Positions 7,900 through 14,174 of a DNA stretch of 20,293 nucleotides are shown here, piece after piece. Origin of the DNA: Actinomycetes bacterium. GTDB lineage: Bacteria > Actinomycetota > Acidimicrobiia > Acidimicrobiales > RAAP-2. Position 1 is the first letter of the stretch. The number at the start of each line of letters is the position of its first letter. The notes beneath the pieces are model-generated. The model searched no databases. It saw only the letters and a list, made by a program, of their open reading frames with translations, and was not told the DNA's origin. Both the position numbers and the translations under genes were made by a program. The DNA lies in contig JAKBAZ010000007.1 of the NCBI GenBank assembly GCA_021826255.1, positions 1-20,293 of the forward strand. Direction: 5' to 3'.

Positions 7900-7914
7900 C
7901 CCGGAGGGTGGGTG
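7893..7914 (-). promoter_or_regulatory. Hairpin over the start codon of the membrane protein gene
   Basis: CACCCA (7893-7898 on the plus strand) pairs with TGGGTG (7909-7914), with a further CCC/GGG inside the 10-nt loop. On the mRNA the ATG at 7899-7897 lies in one arm, so the start region could be partly hidden until ribosomes from the upstream ATPase gene open it. The control role is inferred. Confidence 0.3.
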
Positions 7915-7918
7915 CGAG

Positions 7919-9937
7919 TTACTTAGCCGACAGCGTGACGGGAGTCTTCAGCGGGAAGTGACACGCTGCTGACTGGGTGGGACCAAACGACTGGAACTGG
8001 GGCTCCTCGACGGAACAACGCTCCTGGGCGTACGGACACCGGGTGCGGAAACGGCACCCCGAGGGAGGGTTGACCGGCGACGGCAACTCACCCGTCACTT
8101 GGCGACCGCGCCGCTCGAGGTTCAAATCGGGGTCGGGAACGGGTACCGCGTTCAACAACCCTTGGGTGTAGGGGTGAGCCGGCGACCGGAACACGGACTC
8201 GGCGTCACCGACCTCCACCAACTTGCCGAGGTACATCACACCGATCTTGTCCGCCATGTAGTAGACGACGGCCAGGTCGTGAGACACGAAAATATACGAG
8301 AGGTTCTTCTCGCGCTGCAGGCCCTTCATCAGGTTCAGAATCTGCGCCTGAATGGACACGTCGAGTGCCGACACCGGCTCGTCGGCCACGATCAGACGGG
8401 GTTCGAGCGCAAGGGCTCGAGCGAAGCCGATTCGCTGGCGCTGACCGCCCGAGAATTCGTGAGGGTAGCGGTCGGCCGCTCTCGCATCCAATCCCACCGT
8501 GTCCAGAAGCGTGAGCACACGTTGGCGGCGATCCTTGGGGGTGCCTACCTTGTGCACATCCAGAGGTTCCCCCAGAATGTCCCCGACCTTCATGCGCGGG
8601 TTCAACGACGAATACGGGTCCTGGAACATCATTTGGCGATCGCGACGTTCTTGACGAGACGGACGGTGCTTGGGGTCCGTGACCACGTTGCCGTCGAAGT
8701 ACACCACGCCCCCGCTCAAGGGTTCGAGCCCGACGACCATGCGTCCGATGGTGGTCTTGCCGCAACCGGATTCCCCCACCAAACCGAAGGTCTCGCCCTG
8801 TCCCACGGTAAAACTGACGTTGGCGACCGCACTCACCGTTCCCACGGTGTGTCGAATCAGGCCACCCTTAATCGGAAAGTCCTTTACGAGATTTTCGACG
8901 CGCAGGAGTTCAGGGACGTCGGACCTCTCAGCCGAGACCTCCTCAGAGGTTCTCACCGTCACGGCCACGGGCCCGTTGACCGGGTGGAAGCAGGCGAAGG
9001 TTCCCCCATCGCTCGCCTCGAGCCGGGGCTCCTCGACACGACACTGCTCGGTGGCCCGGCTGCAGCGAGGCGCGAACCGACAGCCCACAATGGCCTGGGT
9101 CAAGTCCGGTGGAAGACCCGCGATGGACGTCAGTTCGCGCTTCACGTCACCCTCGAGATTTGGCATCGAGGCGAGAAGGGCCTGAGTGTACGGGTGACGC
9201 ATCGAACTGAAGAGTTGACGCGTGGGTGCTTCTTCGGCTTTCTTGCCGCCGTACATCACCACCACGCGATCGGTGCGTCCCGCAATCACGCCCATGTCGT
9301 GAGTGATGAGCAGAACTCCCATCTTGAGCTCGCGACGAAGGGAGTCGATGATGTCCAGAATCTGTGCCTGAATGGTCACATCAAGGGCCGTCGTCGGCTC
9401 ATCGGCAATGAGGAGTTCAGGTCGGCAGACCAAACCCATCGCGATGATGACGCGCTGGCGGAGTCCACCCGAGAGTTCGAACGGATACTGGTCTAGGCGC
9501 TCCGCGGGACGAGGCATCTCTACCATCTCGAGGACTTCGAGAGCGCGCTTGCGAGCCTCGGCGTCGGACGCTCCCTCGTGAATTCTCAGTCCCTCACCGA
9601 TCTGGGTACCAATCTTCATCGTCGGGTTGAGCGAACTCATGGGGTCCTGGGGAATCAGGGCGACAGTTCGCCCCCGCTGCTTTTCCATCTCCTTCTCGGA
9701 GAGTGACGCCAAGTCCACACCGTTCAACCGGACCTCGCCACCCACCACCTTCCCGTTATTGGGAAGCAGGCGCATGATGGCCAGTCCAGTGGTGGTCTTA
9801 CCGCACCCGGACTCGCCCACCAAGCCCACACTCTCGCCCGCTCCAATCGTCAAGGAGAAGTCGTCGACTGCGGTGGCGAACGTCTTACGGGTCGCAAATT
9901 GGACCTGGAGATTCTTGACCTCGAGCAAAGTGGACAT
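7919..9937 (-). CDS. Peptide ABC transporter ATPase, DppD-DppF fusion (two nucleotide-binding domains)
   Basis: A 672-residue protein joining the two ATPases that normally pair as DppD and DppF, to power an oligopeptide importer at the inner membrane. First domain: Walker A GESGCGKTT (41-49), Q-loop QDP (97), LSGG (155-158), Walker B LLIADEP (175-181), His213. Second: Walker A (388-396), QDP (439), FSGGQ (495-499), LIVADEP (515-521), His553. Each domain ends in an oligopeptide-transporter C-terminal extension with four cysteines (286, 292, 299, 316; 628, 634, 641, 659), the spacing associated with an iron-sulfur cluster in Dpp-type ATPases. All motifs are intact. It lies 12 bp after rnhB and 19 bp before the membrane protein gene. 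The permeases at 4665-6535 are the likely partners although transcribed oppositely. Confidence 0.95.
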   Translation of the reverse strand: MSTLLEVKNLQVQFATRKTFATAVDDFSLTIGAGESVGLVGESGCGKTTTGLAIMRLLPNNGKVVGGEVRLNGVDLASLSEKEMEKQRGRTVALIPQDPMSSLNPTMKIGTQIGEGLRIHEGASDAEARKRALEVLEMVEMPRPAERLDQYPFELSGGLRQRVIIAMGLVCRPELLIADEPTTALDVTIQAQILDIIDSLRRELKMGVLLITHDMGVIAGRTDRVVVMYGGKKAEEAPTRQLFSSMRHPYTQALLASMPNLEGDVKRELTSIAGLPPDLTQAIVGCRFAPRCSRATEQCRVEEPRLEASDGGTFACFHPVNGPVAVTVRTSEEVSAERSDVPELLRVENLVKDFPIKGGLIRHTVGTVSAVANVSFTVGQGETFGLVGESGCGKTTIGRMVVGLEPLSGGVVYFDGNVVTDPKHRPSRQERRDRQMMFQDPYSSLNPRMKVGDILGEPLDVHKVGTPKDRRQRVLTLLDTVGLDARAADRYPHEFSGGQRQRIGFARALALEPRLIVADEPVSALDVSIQAQILNLMKGLQREKNLSYIFVSHDLAVVYYMADKIGVMYLGKLVEVGDAESVFRSPAHPYTQGLLNAVPVPDPDLNLERRGRQVTGELPSPVNPPSGCRFRTRCPYAQERCSVEEPQFQSFGPTQSAACHFPLKTPVTLSAK

Positions 9938-9949
9938 TAGGTAAGGAGT

Positions 9950-10636
9950 CTACTGGTCACCGGCGAATTCCTCGGTACTCCCGAGGTCGAGACGAGGGGC
10001 CTCAATCCCGCCTAAATTCCACGAGCGCCGGTGAAAGGGGCTCGGCCCCTCGGCCCGCAGGACCGCCCGGTGATGGGCCGTTCCGTAGCCCCGGTTACGG
10101 GCCCAGTGGAAGTTCGGAAACGCTCGGCCGAGCTCCACCATGGCGGCATCTCGGACTACTTTGGCGAGAATCGACGCCGCCGAAATCACTGGAACCGTCC
10201 GATCTCCGCCGACCACGCAGCGAATCTCCGGAGTTTGCTCTGGGGGCAGTGGTGAGCCGGCTAGAAGATCGAGTGGGCCATCAATGAACACGAGTTCGGG
10301 AGGACTCTTGAGTCGACGTAGGGCCCGCGATGAGGCGAGTGCGAGGGCCGCCCGAAGTCCGACCTCGTCAATTTCACGCGCGCTCGCCGCACCCAGCGCC
10401 CACTCGTGAACCCAGTGACTGAGAGGACCGCACAGACTTTCGCGTTGGCGGGCACTCAGAAGTTTGGAGTCGGTCAGTCCAGGGGGAGGCGAAGTCCAGG
10501 TCACCACGCTCGAGATTCCGACAACGACGGGACCCGCGAGAGCTCCGCGGCCCACTTCGTCTAAACCCGCCACCACGCCGTGTGTCCCCAGAGCCTCTCG
10601 AACCAATTCAGTTCCGTCGTCTCTCGAACCCCTCAC
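9950..10636 (-). CDS. rnhB: Ribonuclease HII
   Basis: A 228-residue RNase HII that cuts the RNA strand of RNA-DNA hybrids and starts removal of misincorporated ribonucleotides. Seen, numbered from this start: GLDEVGRGALAGPVV with catalytic Asp26 and Glu27, FIDGP with Asp119, SILAKVVRD with Asp163, and the C-terminal NRGYGT...HHRAVL...GPSPFHRRSW typical of type 2 enzymes. An upstream GTG at 10669 would add 11 residues, but a TACCAT box ends 6 nt before the GTG at 10636, which matches the spacing of the other genes here, so the shorter form is preferred. It is divergent from the cofC-like gene and heads an apparent operon with the fused ATPase. Confidence 0.93.
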   Translation of the reverse strand: MRGSRDDGTELVREALGTHGVVAGLDEVGRGALAGPVVVGISSVVTWTSPPPGLTDSKLLSARQRESLCGPLSHWVHEWALGAASAREIDEVGLRAALALASSRALRRLKSPPELVFIDGPLDLLAGSPLPPEQTPEIRCVVGGDRTVPVISAASILAKVVRDAAMVELGRAFPNFHWARNRGYGTAHHRAVLRAEGPSPFHRRSWNLGGIEAPRLDLGSTEEFAGDQ

Positions 10637-10642
10637 CGGCTC

Positions 10643-10648
10643 ATGGTA
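10643..10648 (-). promoter_or_regulatory. -10 box TACCAT for rnhB
   Basis: TACCAT on the minus strand ends 6 nt before GTG 10636. It lies back to back with the cofC -10 box (10658-10663), with only 9 bp between them, so both polymerases could compete for this 33-bp intergenic region. Confidence 0.5.
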
Positions 10649-10657
10649 CCGAGACCG

Positions 10658-10663
10658 TAGGCT
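10658..10663 (+). promoter_or_regulatory. -10 box TAGGCT for the cofC-like gene
   Basis: TAGGCT ends 6 nt before GTG 10670 with no ribosome binding site between, implying a leaderless transcript. The hexamer is identical to those of kgd and dxs. Confidence 0.6.
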
Positions 10664-10669
10664 CAGCAC

Positions 10670-11311
10670 GTGAGCGACGTTCTCGTGGTGGTCCCCCTGA
10701 AGTCATTCCCACTCTCCAAGAATCGACTGCGCGCCGAGGGCGTTCCACATCCGGAGAGACTCATGATGGGCCTCGCCGAGGGTGTCATTCGCGCCAGCGC
10801 TCCTCGACCTTGTGTCGTGGTGTGCGAGGATCCCGTGGTCGCACAGTGGGCTCTCGCGAGAGGCGCATCCATCTGGCTTCGAGAGTCCCTCGGCCTCAAT
10901 GACGCCCTCACTGTTGCTCGAGAGGAACTTCGCCACCGAGCTACATTCCTCGTTATCGCCCACGGCGACCTTGCTCGACCCGACGGTCTCGGCGACTTTC
11001 AACCAGAGGCTGCCGTCACCATCGTTCCGGACCACCACGGACGAGGTACGAACGTGCTCGCCCTTCGAGACGACGTACCGTTCACTTTCTGTTACGGCGA
11101 CGGCTCGGCTCTTCGACACCGAGATCAAGCCCTTAGCGGCGGTTACTCAATGTCGTGGCGAGAGGATACGCCGTGGTCTTTCGACATCGACACTCGTTCC
11201 GATCTCGACGTCACGCGTCGAGAGGGGGGTCTTTCGACCCCCCTCTCGACGAACTTCGCGACGCGCGGCGAAACTACTTCGCTGCGGCCTTCTTCGCCGG
11301 GGCCTTCTTAG
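10670..11311 (+). CDS. cofC: CofC/FbiD-like phospho-enolpyruvate or phospho-lactate guanylyltransferase (F420 biosynthesis)
   Basis: A 213-residue nucleotidyltransferase-fold protein. CofC/FbiD couples GTP to 2-phospholactate or phosphoenolpyruvate to make the activated side chain of coenzyme F420. Seen: N-terminal VVVPLKSFPLSKNRL (5-19) with the GTP-binding Lys, GLNDALTVA in the middle, AHGDLARP, IVPDHHGRGTNVLAL, FCYGDGSALRH, and DIDTRSDL near the end, each matching the family pattern. The family core ends at about residue 180; the last roughly 30 residues are low-complexity, contain a perfect DNA hairpin, and run 38 bp antisense into the lysine-repeat gene, so they may be an added, poorly constrained tail. 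Start chosen from the TAGGCT box. No other F420 gene is in the window. Confidence 0.85.
   Translation: MSDVLVVVPLKSFPLSKNRLRAEGVPHPERLMMGLAEGVIRASAPRPCVVVCEDPVVAQWALARGASIWLRESLGLNDALTVAREELRHRATFLVIAHGDLARPDGLGDFQPEAAVTIVPDHHGRGTNVLALRDDVPFTFCYGDGSALRHRDQALSGGYSMSWREDTPWSFDIDTRSDLDVTRREGGLSTPLSTNFATRGETTSLRPSSPGPS
11216..11251. terminator. Perfect 16-bp GC-rich hairpin inside the cofC 3' end, probable terminator of the lysine-repeat gene
   Basis: Arms 11216-11231 and 11236-11251 are perfectly complementary, with a 4-nt loop (TTTC on the plus strand) and a GGGGGG/CCCCCC core. It begins 22 nt past the stop of the minus-strand lysine-repeat gene, the expected place for its terminator, but lies within the cofC reading frame, which has no stop before it. 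No T-run follows either arm. It has the same architecture as the hairpin at 4573-4608. Confidence 0.65.
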
Positions 11312-11558
11312 CGACGGCCTTCTTCGCCGGGGCCTTCTTCGCCGGGGCCTTCTTAGCCACGGCCTTCTTAGCGACGGCCTTCTTCGCCGGGGCCTTCTTA
11401 GCGACGGCCTTCTTCGCCGGGGCCTTCTTAGCGACGGCCTTCTTCGCGGCAGCCTTCTTCGCCGGCGCGGCCTTCTTCGCGGCAGCCTTCTTCGCCGGCG
11501 CGGCCTTCTTTACTGCAGCCTTCTTGGCCGGCGCGGCCTTCTTCGCGGCTGTTGCCAC
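11274..11558 (-). CDS. Lysine/alanine/proline repeat protein, histone-H1-like (nucleoid-associated type)
   Basis: A 94-residue protein made almost only of Lys, Ala, Pro and Val, built from PAKKA / AAKKA / VAKKA pentapeptides over its whole length. Such strongly basic repeats occur in the C-terminal tails of actinobacterial HU proteins (HupB) and in bacterial H1-like proteins, where they bind DNA or rRNA. No HU domain is present here, so it is a free-standing tail. The GTG at 11558 is preferred because AAGGAGG (11563-11569) stands 4 nt before it; an in-frame GTG at 11591 would add 11 non-basic residues that encode this ribosome site. It converges on cofC with a 38-bp overlap. A promoter candidate lies about 210 bp upstream. 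Function is inferred from composition only. Confidence 0.75.
   Translation of the reverse strand: MATAAKKAAPAKKAAVKKAAPAKKAAAKKAAPAKKAAAKKAVAKKAPAKKAVAKKAPAKKAVAKKAVAKKAPAKKAPAKKAVAKKAPAKKAAAK
11278..11540 (-). repeat. Tandem 15-bp coding repeat (pentapeptide xAKKA units)
   Basis: Units resembling GCCTTCTTCGCCGGG (plus strand) recur head to tail with two main versions, ending in CGCCGGG or TAGCGAC, plus longer higher-order blocks. Near-identical copies suggest recent expansion and likely length variation between strains. Confidence 0.85.
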
Positions 11559-11835
11559 TTTCCCTCCTTGGGTATCACGTTGGTCACTCACGGACCTCGT
11601 GAATCGCCACTCTGACGACCTGGGGAGGAACCGGGTGACACCCGCGCACTCGACTCAACAGCGTCCCGTTGTCACAACGGTGCACCGCTCACTCGCAGAA
11701 CGCGATCACTCATGACGTCGACGCAGACGTCACTGCATCTACGACACCGTCATGTAATGACTCCTTAAGTTCAGTGCCTCAACGTTGAAGTGTCAAGCAT
11801 TCATCGACACATTTTGTTCGTGACCGTTGTGAGTG
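11559..11835. other. Intergenic region rich in inverted repeats, between the lysine-repeat and coupling-protein genes
   Basis: No gene is seen in these 277 bp. It holds the leader of the lysine-repeat gene and the upstream region of the coupling ATPase. Three inverted repeats are present: 11666-11680 (CCGTTGT-C-ACAACGG), 11713-11732 (TGACGTC-N6-GACGTCA) and 11779-11788 (TCAACGTTGA). They could be operators or, given the relaxase and coupling protein next door, an origin of transfer; neither is shown. Confidence 0.5.
11768..11802 (-). promoter_or_regulatory. Candidate promoter of the lysine-repeat gene
   Basis: On the minus strand TTGACA (11796-11791) is followed after 17 nt by TGAACT (11773-11768). 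The spacer contains the palindrome TCAACGTTGA, a possible operator. The 12 bases GAATGCTTGACA (11802-11791) are identical to those upstream of the binding-protein gene at 2559-2570. The -10 match is weak. Confidence 0.4.
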
Positions 11836-13176
11836 ATGACGGACATCGGTGTGTATCTCGGACGCGGGGCTCGTGGTGACGTCACGAGTGGACCCGAGCG
11901 ATCCACCTTGGTGGTGGGCCCGAGTCGAAGTGGCAAGACAAGTTCACTCATCATTCCTAACTTGTTGACGACCTCTCGAGCCGTCGTAACGACATCAACG
12001 AAGGATGACGTTGTTCGAACGATGTCCGAGTCAGCGCGAGCACACGAGACGCTTCTCTTCGATCCTTCGGGCACGGTACCCACTCCACCCGGAGTTCGAC
12101 GAGTGGGCTACTCCCCGCTGCGTGCCGCGCGAGAGTGGGACCATGCCGTCGTCGTGACGAGGACTCTGGTTGACTCCACGCACGGACGGCACGCCCAGAG
12201 CTCCTCGCACTGGGTGGAAAGAGCCGGGGCGCTTGTGGCCCCTCTACTTCACGCGTCATCCCTGATGAACGAGTCTTTAGCGGTAGCGGTAACTCGGGTC
12301 GAAAGTCGCATCGCCGACGACGCAGTGGAGTTCCTGCACGAACGATACGGAGACCTTCACCCTTCTGTCTCGCTTCTCCGCGGAGTCCTTCGCACCGACT
12401 CGAGAGAGCTCTCGGGAATATGGTCGAGCGCCGCGGGTCTCTTCGAGGGTTTGAGAAGTGAGGCGGCGAGAGACAGTGCGCGCGAGGGACTGCTCGATCT
12501 CGGGGCGTTCGTCACATCCACTCATCAAGTTCACGTCGTGTCTCCGAGTCACGTTCAACGAGTGAGTGCTCCTCTCGTGACTGGTTTCATCGACGAGATT
12601 GTTCAGTACACCTACCAGCACCACCACCGAGGCGCTCGTCTGTTGCTAGCCCTCGACGAGTTGGCCAACGTGGCTCCACTTCCTCGTCTCGCCTCCATCG
12701 TGTCCGAGGGTGGTGGTCAAGGAGTACTCACGCTCGCGTGCCTCCAAGATCTCTCGCAAGCTCGAGCTCGCTGGGGCGAAAGTGCTGAAGGCTTTCTCTC
12801 CCTCTTTCCCACGACCGTCGTCCTTCCCGGCATCGCGGACATGAAGACGCTCGACGCACTTCACCATCTCGCCGGACGAGAGCTCGTCATGAATCCTTCG
12901 TCTCAAGTGAGTACGCGGGGACGCACTCGCGGCCAGTCCCAGCAATGGATAGAGCGTGATCGGATGAGTCGCGCCGACGTCGCCCGGGGACGAGCCGGGT
13001 TCGCCCTCGGGCTCGGACCCACCAAGGAGCCACGCTGGATTCACCTCACTCCGGCCTACCGTGACCCGCGCTGGAGGGACTCACTGTCACGCACCCGCGC
13101 CCCACGGGAGAGTTCCTCTCGCGACCAGGAGCTGACGCGCGATGGCTCCACCTTCACGGTCCGCTCTCGCGACTGA
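11836..13176 (+). CDS. VirD4/TraG-like type IV coupling ATPase
   Basis: A protein of about 446 residues of the conjugative coupling family, hexameric ATPases that deliver relaxase-DNA complexes to a transfer channel. Seen, counted from an adjoining GTG at 11833: N-terminal IGVYLGR, Walker A GPSRSGKTSS (29-38) followed by IIPNLL, Walker B LLLALDELANVAPLP (270-284), and the downstream LACLQDLSQARARWG (301-315) sensor region, all typical of TraG/VirD4. Unlike classical members it has no N-terminal membrane segments. The start is either GTG 11833 or ATG 11836; neither has a clear ribosome site. The last 121 bp overlap the relaxase gene on the other strand. The upstream region carries inverted repeats. 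No T4SS channel genes are in the window. The relaxase next door supports a DNA-transfer role. Confidence 0.85.
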   Translation: MTDIGVYLGRGARGDVTSGPERSTLVVGPSRSGKTSSLIIPNLLTTSRAVVTTSTKDDVVRTMSESARAHETLLFDPSGTVPTPPGVRRVGYSPLRAAREWDHAVVVTRTLVDSTHGRHAQSSSHWVERAGALVAPLLHASSLMNESLAVAVTRVESRIADDAVEFLHERYGDLHPSVSLLRGVLRTDSRELSGIWSSAAGLFEGLRSEAARDSAREGLLDLGAFVTSTHQVHVVSPSHVQRVSAPLVTGFIDEIVQYTYQHHHRGARLLLALDELANVAPLPRLASIVSEGGGQGVLTLACLQDLSQARARWGESAEGFLSLFPTTVVLPGIADMKTLDALHHLAGRELVMNPSSQVSTRGRTRGQSQQWIERDRMSRADVARGRAGFALGLGPTKEPRWIHLTPAYRDPRWRDSLSRTRAPRESSSRDQELTRDGSTFTVRSRD

Positions 13177-14147
13177 GCCGGTCCGCGCGTCCACGCCTCG
13201 TGAAGGGGAATCGACTGCTCGTGTAATCCACGGTCGTAGGCGAACTCGGGAAAAATGCCGTCGGCGAGAGCCTCCACGCGAGAACCCGAGAGTCCCTCGA
13301 CCGCTCCGTCGGCGAGTGCGCGCACGATGTCTCGTCGAGTCGGCCAGCGCTCCCCGTAGAGCGAGGCTCGATAGAGATGGGGGTGCACTCCCGAGTAGTG
13401 CGGTGGAGCCACCATCTCTCCGAAATGTTCCATTCGCGACGCCTGACGTCGCCACTGCTCAACAATCTCGTCCCGGTTCCAGTACCGCTTCGCACCTCGC
13501 TCGCTCCAGTGTCCGCCCCACAGCGCCATCCAGCCCTCGTCCAACCCTTCGATACCCTCGCGTCCCGAAAGGGAACGCCAGGCGCGGTACCCCGTCAACT
13601 CTCGAACTCGGGCTCGCAACGTCGACCGATAGAGAGCGTCAGCCGTAACCAGGTGGGCCCCGAGAGCGCGGGGATCGTTCATCCGAGACTCCCCGCGAGA
13701 CGTGGCCGGAATGACGACGTGATCGTGGAGGTGGGGTTCTCCGTGGCGATTCACCCCGTGAGTAAACCCCACGGGATCTTGCCAACTGGAGGCGAGTTCC
13801 TCGTCGCGACCTCCCCGCCGATCTCTCACGACGGCGGCTCGTTCATCCAGGTAGGAAAACGCAGCGCTGACCGCGTCTCGATGAGCGCGAACCACTCCGG
13901 GAGCGCGCGACTCGTCGAGGGCCAACACAATGGAGATGGGGCGAGGAGCCGCCACTACCAGGTCGTACCCGACCACGTGGGATCGGGCGCTCGGACGAAG
14001 CCTCGCCGCCGTTCGCGAAACATCCGCCGGCCCTCCAGTGTCGGGCCGCCACGCGGCGGGACCCTCTCTCAGCCCATCCAGTTCGTTCGCGGGGTCTCCC
14101 GTGAGGTACTCCAGGTTCGGATTCCGCCGAACGAAGACTCGTATCAT
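13056..14147 (-). CDS. TrwC/MobF-like relaxase, compact, without helicase domain
   Basis: A 363-residue protein matching the TrwC relaxase domain, which nicks one strand at an origin of transfer through a tyrosine and a metal-binding histidine triad. Seen: VGYDLVVAAPRPISIVLAL (59-77, the GYDLTFSAPKSVS-type motif), AHRDAVSAAFSYLDERAAVVR (family helix, from 88), and His130, His141 and His143 in FTHGVNRHGEPHLHDHVV, with the 11- and 2-residue spacing of the TrwC triad. The usual tandem N-terminal tyrosines are reduced to one candidate, Tyr14 in NLEYLTGD. The TraI/TrwC helicase part is missing; about 180 residues of unrecognised sequence follow. ATG 14147 has GGGAGGG at good distance and lies 27 bp after the pafBC-like gene, suggesting an operon. 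It converges on the coupling ATPase gene. Confidence 0.85.
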   Translation of the reverse strand: MIRVFVRRNPNLEYLTGDPANELDGLREGPAAWRPDTGGPADVSRTAARLRPSARSHVVGYDLVVAAPRPISIVLALDESRAPGVVRAHRDAVSAAFSYLDERAAVVRDRRGGRDEELASSWQDPVGFTHGVNRHGEPHLHDHVVIPATSRGESRMNDPRALGAHLVTADALYRSTLRARVRELTGYRAWRSLSGREGIEGLDEGWMALWGGHWSERGAKRYWNRDEIVEQWRRQASRMEHFGEMVAPPHYSGVHPHLYRASLYGERWPTRRDIVRALADGAVEGLSGSRVEALADGIFPEFAYDRGLHEQSIPLHEAWTRGPAQSRERTVKVEPSRVSSWSREELSRGARVRDSESLQRGSR

Positions 14148-14174
14148 CGGCCCTCCCGGGCCGCAACGGTCGCG

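Noticed and set aside
8099..9496. 465-codon plus-strand open frame opposite the fused ATPase
   Set aside because: It lies entirely antisense to a gene with two complete sets of ATPase motifs and its translation shows no recognisable domain; long antisense frames are expected at this GC content.
10637..10669. Longer rnhB starting at GTG 10669
   Set aside because: The extra 11 residues are not family sequence and would cover the divergent promoter; the TACCAT box fits the start at 10636.
11274..11540. CRISPR-like array
   Set aside because: The 15-bp repeats are contiguous, code for xAKKA units and have no spacers.
11559..11591. Longer lysine-repeat protein starting at GTG 11591
   Set aside because: The added codons are not basic repeats and contain the AAGGAGG ribosome site for the GTG at 11558.
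11155..11715. 186-codon plus-strand frame rich in Phe-Ala repeats
   Set aside because: The repeats are the mirror image of the lysine-repeat coding units; the minus strand has a strong ribosome site and a sensible basic product.
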